Assembly (NCBI GenBank): GCA_964350145.1
Contig: CAYGJL010000021.1
Coordinates: 1 to 57,258, forward strand
Source of the DNA: JACDCY01 sp964350145
GTDB lineage: Bacteria > Gemmatimonadota > Gemmatimonadetes > Gemmatimonadales > Gemmatimonadaceae
DNA length: 57,258 bases
Direction: 5' to 3'
Shown here: positions 54,362 to 57,258 of the stretch, one piece after another
Position numbering within the stretch: position 1 is the first letter of the stretch
Layout: every line of letters begins with the position of its first letter
Translations under genes and position numbers: made by a program
Notes under the pieces: generated by a model
Told to the model about the DNA's origin: nothing
Seen by the model: only the letters and a program-made list of their open reading frames with translations
The model's database searches: none

Positions 54362-55746
54362 GTCGCGCGCCGGCAGTTTTCCTGGTGACGCTGGCCCTCG
54401 TCGGCTGCGAGGGCGCTTCGCCGAGTCCGTCGTCGGCCCAGTCCGCGGGCACGGCGGCGAGCCCGTTGCAGGTCGATGCCTCGCGGCGCACGGCGATCAC
54501 CACGGCCGTAGCGCGCGTGGCGCCCGCCGTAGTGACGGTGCAGACGGAGGCGGTCGAGCGGGTCACCGACTTCTGGTTCGGCAGGACGTTCGAGCGCACG
54601 CGGCCGGGCCTCGGGTCCGGCTTTATCGTGAAGGACGACGGCACGATCCTCACCAACGCGCACGTGGTCGCCGGCGCGTCGCGAATCTCCGTGGCTCTGC
54701 CCGGCGGGGGCACATACCCGGCCCGCCTCGTCGGCGCCGATGAGACCAACGACCTCGCCGTGATCAAGGTTGACGGGCAGACGCTCCCGGTCGCGCCGCT
54801 CGGCAGCTCGCGCGACCTGCTGATCGGTGAATGGGCGATCGCGATCGGCAATCCGTTCGGCTTTCTGCTCGGTAACACGGAGCCGAGCGTGACCGCCGGC
54901 GTGGTGAGCGGCGTCGGCAGGAACATCGCCGCCGGCGCGGGCGAAGGTTCCGGTGTGTACGTGGACATGATACAGACCGACGCGTCCATCAATCCGGGGA
55001 ACTCGGGCGGTCCTCTGATCAACGCGTCGGGCGAGGTGATCGGAGTCAACAGCTCCATCTTCTCTCCGTCCGGCGGCTCCATCGGCCTCGGCTTCGCGAT
55101 TCCGATCGACAGAGCGAAGCGCGTCATGGAAGACCTGCTCGCGCACGGCGCGATCCGCCAGCCGTGGGACGGGATCAACGTCCGCGTGGTCTCTCCCGGC
55201 GCGAACCCCCGCGAGATACTCGGCGCCGGGGTCGCGGTGCGCAGCGTCGTGCCCGGATCACCGGCCGACCGCGCGGGCGTGAGGACCGGCGATCAGATAC
55301 TCCGCGCGGGCGACCGCGCGCTGCGGAATCCCTACGACTGGCAGGCTGCGCGGCTCGACTTCCGCGTGGGCGACGCGGTGCCCCTTGTGCTGCGCCGCGG
55401 CAGCCGGGAGATGACCGTCTCGATGCGGATCACCGATCTGCCGGAAGTCACAGCTCCCCGCGTCGCCGTGCTGCAGGAGATTCAGCTTGTCACGCTCTCC
55501 CCGCAGATTCGTGAGAGTCGCGGGATTCGCAGCACCGGCGGGGCGCTCGTGGTGAACATCAGCGAGCGCGTCTCCGCCGAGGTCGGGATCGAGCGCGATG
55601 ACGTTCTGCTCCAGATCAACAACGCGCGAATAGCGTCGGCGGAAGACGCCGCGCGCGCGATCAACTACTTCGCCGGGCGCAGCGTCATCGAGGTATGGTT
55701 CGAGCGCAACGGCCAGCTGGGCCGCACCTACTTCCGAGTGAGATGA
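54358..55746 (+). CDS. HtrA/DegP-like trypsin-type serine protease with PDZ domains (lipoprotein)
   Basis: 462 residues from GTG 54358. The signal peptide ends LALVGC (Cys17), a lipobox. The protease domain has TNAHVVAG (His102), NDLAVIKV (Asp132) and NPGNSGGPL (Ser216). Two PDZ-type modules follow (GAGVAVRSVVPGSPADRAGV; GALVVNISERVSAEVGIERD). It degrades or refolds misfolded envelope proteins. It is between the transaldolase-fold gene and purB, overlapping each by four bases. The GTG choice rests on the overlap with the preceding stop. Confidence 0.93.
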   Translation: MSRAPAVFLVTLALVGCEGASPSPSSAQSAGTAASPLQVDASRRTAITTAVARVAPAVVTVQTEAVERVTDFWFGRTFERTRPGLGSGFIVKDDGTILTNAHVVAGASRISVALPGGGTYPARLVGADETNDLAVIKVDGQTLPVAPLGSSRDLLIGEWAIAIGNPFGFLLGNTEPSVTAGVVSGVGRNIAAGAGEGSGVYVDMIQTDASINPGNSGGPLINASGEVIGVNSSIFSPSGGSIGLGFAIPIDRAKRVMEDLLAHGAIRQPWDGINVRVVSPGANPREILGAGVAVRSVVPGSPADRAGVRTGDQILRAGDRALRNPYDWQAARLDFRVGDAVPLVLRRGSREMTVSMRITDLPEVTAPRVAVLQEIQLVTLSPQIRESRGIRSTGGALVVNISERVSAEVGIERDDVLLQINNARIASAEDAARAINYFAGRSVIEVWFERNGQLGRTYFRVR

Positions 55747-57176
55747 CCGAGCACGATCGCTATTCCTCTCCGCTGGTCGACCGATATGCCTCGTCGGCAA
55801 TGCTGGAGCTGTGGTCGCCGCGCACCCGCTACGGGATGTGGCGCCGGCTGTGGCTCGCGCTCGCGGAGTCGGAGCAGGAGCTGGGCGTGGCGATACCGGC
55901 CGAGGCCATCACGCAGATGCGCGACCGGCTGGACGACATCGACTTCTACGCGGTGCAGGCGTACGAGCGTCGCTTCCGGCACGACGTGGTCGCGCACATC
56001 CACGCGTTCGGCGATGCCGCGCCCGCGGCGAAGCCGTTCATCCATCTCGGCGCGACCAGCGCGTTCGTGACCGACAACGCCGACTTGATTCTCATGCGGC
56101 GCGGGCTCGACCTGCTGCGCGGCAAGCTGCTCCAGATCATTCGCTCCCTCGCCGCTTTCGCGCGCGAGTGGCGCGGCGAGCCCGCGCTCGGCTACACGCA
56201 TCTGCAGCCGGCGCAGCTCACGACCGTCGGCAAGCGCGCCACTCTCTGGCTGCAGGATCTCGTGCTCGACCTGAGAGACCTGGACCATCGCCGCGACACG
56301 CTCCCCTTCCGCGGAGTGAAAGGCACGACCGGCACGCAGGCGTCGTTCCTCGAGATCTTCGACGGCGACCACAAGAAGGTGCGCGAACTGGAGCGGCGCG
56401 TGACCGCGCGGATGGATTTCCCGTCCGCGCTCGGCGTGACGGGCCAGACGTATACGCGCAAGCTGGACGCGTGGGTGCTGGCCGTCGTCTCCGGCATAGC
56501 GTCAAGCGCCGCCAAGTTCAGCGGCGACATCCGCATCCTGCAGACGTTCGGCGAGCTGGAGGAGCCGTTCGAACAGGACCAGGTAGGCTCATCCGCGATG
56601 GCGTACAAGCGGAACCCGATGCGCGCGGAGCGCATCGCGTCGCTGGCGCGCTTCGTCCTGTCGCTCGAGTCCAACGCGCATCAGACGCACAGCACGCAGT
56701 TCCTCGAGCGGACCCTGGACGACAGCGCCAACCGCCGCATCGTGATCCCGGAAGCGTTTCTCGCGACCGACGCGATCCTGCTGCTCATGGGCAATATCGT
56801 GACCGGCATGGAGATCTATCCGAGCCAGATCCGGCGGCGGATAGACCGTGAGCTGCCGTTCATGGCGACCGAGGAGCTGATCGTACGGGCGGTGCGGGCG
56901 GGCCGCGACCGGCAGGTCGCGCACGAGGTGATCCGCCGCCACAGCCTCGCGGCCGCGCGAGCCATGAAGGAAGGCGCCGACGACAACGACATGCTCGACC
57001 GGCTCGCCGCCGACCCGGAGTACGGCGTCCCGATGGACGACCTTCGCGGCGCGCTCGCGCCCGAGAGGTTCGTGGGGCGGGCGCCGCAGCAGGTGGACGA
57101 ATTCCTGGCGGAGGTTGTGGAGCCCTTGCTTGCCGGAACTGCTCCGGCGCAGACCGCAGACGAAATCCGTGTTTGA
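55743..57176 (+). CDS. purB: Adenylosuccinate lyase
   Basis: 477 residues. The fumarase/aspartase superfamily signature GSSAMAYKRNPMRAE is exact, with IHLGATSAFVTDNADLILMR, LGYTHLQPAQLTTVGKRAT and RGVKGTTGTQASFLEIF. PurB works in two steps of purine synthesis (SAICAR and adenylosuccinate cleavage). The length is close to the longer, eukaryote-like branch. ATG overlaps the HtrA stop by four bases. A heptad array follows nine bases after the stop. Confidence 0.96.
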   Translation: MTEHDRYSSPLVDRYASSAMLELWSPRTRYGMWRRLWLALAESEQELGVAIPAEAITQMRDRLDDIDFYAVQAYERRFRHDVVAHIHAFGDAAPAAKPFIHLGATSAFVTDNADLILMRRGLDLLRGKLLQIIRSLAAFAREWRGEPALGYTHLQPAQLTTVGKRATLWLQDLVLDLRDLDHRRDTLPFRGVKGTTGTQASFLEIFDGDHKKVRELERRVTARMDFPSALGVTGQTYTRKLDAWVLAVVSGIASSAAKFSGDIRILQTFGELEEPFEQDQVGSSAMAYKRNPMRAERIASLARFVLSLESNAHQTHSTQFLERTLDDSANRRIVIPEAFLATDAILLLMGNIVTGMEIYPSQIRRRIDRELPFMATEELIVRAVRAGRDRQVAHEVIRRHSLAAARAMKEGADDNDMLDRLAADPEYGVPMDDLRGALAPERFVGRAPQQVDEFLAEVVEPLLAGTAPAQTADEIRV

Positions 57177-57184
57177 GGAGGCGT

Positions 57185-57212
57185 TTTTGGATTTTGGATT
57201 TTGGATTTTGGT
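57185..57212. repeat. Heptad array, unit TTTTGGA
   Basis: TTTTGGA three times and TTTTGGT from 57185 to 57212, nine bases after the purB stop. CACAAAC and CACAATC at 57241-57254 may be the other side of a mirrored element cut by the window edge. Confidence 0.85.
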
Positions 57213-57258
57213 TAGCGGAGGCCGCTGCCCTGGGTGATTCCACAAACCACAATCCATG

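Overview
The window is 57 kb of GC-rich, gene-dense bacterial chromosome. I read 56 protein genes and one tRNA gene, with no phage, insertion sequence or CRISPR array. The large Ser/Thr kinase with TPR tail, the PadR/permease-prefix pair, the amidohydrolase lipoproteins and the split methylmalonyl-CoA mutase with MeaB suggest Gemmatimonadota. That assignment is an inference; there is no rRNA in the window.

Layout. 1-6.1 kb: 5' part of isocitrate dehydrogenase, a membrane Ser/Thr kinase, a Uma2-type protein, and a PadR regulator with its membrane partner. 6.1-8.2 kb: tRNA-Leu(CAA) and an ECF sigma/anti-sigma/Spy-like operon. 8.3-15.3 kb: glycerophosphodiesterase, a coupled pair of exported amidohydrolases (one apparently without its metal site), a TonB protein and an AGCS-type symporter. 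15.3-21.4 kb: L27/L21, a third amidohydrolase, RNase G, an isoprenylcysteine methyltransferase-like protein and an acyl-CoA dehydrogenase. 21.6-28.9 kb: RecQ and a tightly coupled operon (histidine kinase, acyl-CoA carboxylase beta, AtuA, AtuA C-terminal-like, enoyl-CoA hydratase, small membrane protein) that looks like branched acyl-CoA catabolism. 29.2-38.6 kb: MltF-like transglycosylase, MOSC protein, methylmalonyl-CoA mutase small and large subunits, MeaB, YbeY, PhoH, AspRS. 38.7-43.4 kb: RlmN, a LytR_C protein, YqeK, PanC, PanB, FolK, FolB. 43.3-52.7 kb: the tryptophan genes trpC-F-B, then a HEAT-repeat and an HD-GYP gene, then trpA, with lexA and trpD next to trpC. 52.7-57.2 kb: TruA, a transaldolase-fold protein without the Schiff-base lysine, an HtrA-like lipoprotein protease and PurB. 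Most co-directional neighbours overlap by 1-11 bases (ATGA, GTGA, TTGA), so translational coupling is the rule.

The most unusual feature is a class of intergenic repeats with a strict 7-base period. The unit differs between loci (GTGACTA, GCTATTG/GCTGTTG, GCGTCCT, CCGTTTN, nAGCTGC, TTTTGGA and degenerate ones), but the period is constant and in many loci the array is mirrored about a centre, giving imperfect palindromes of about 100-200 bases. I count about sixteen loci. Some abut start or stop codons, one supplies the stop codon of folB, and two lie in frame inside trpB and meaB. This is the strongest candidate for an undescribed element here.
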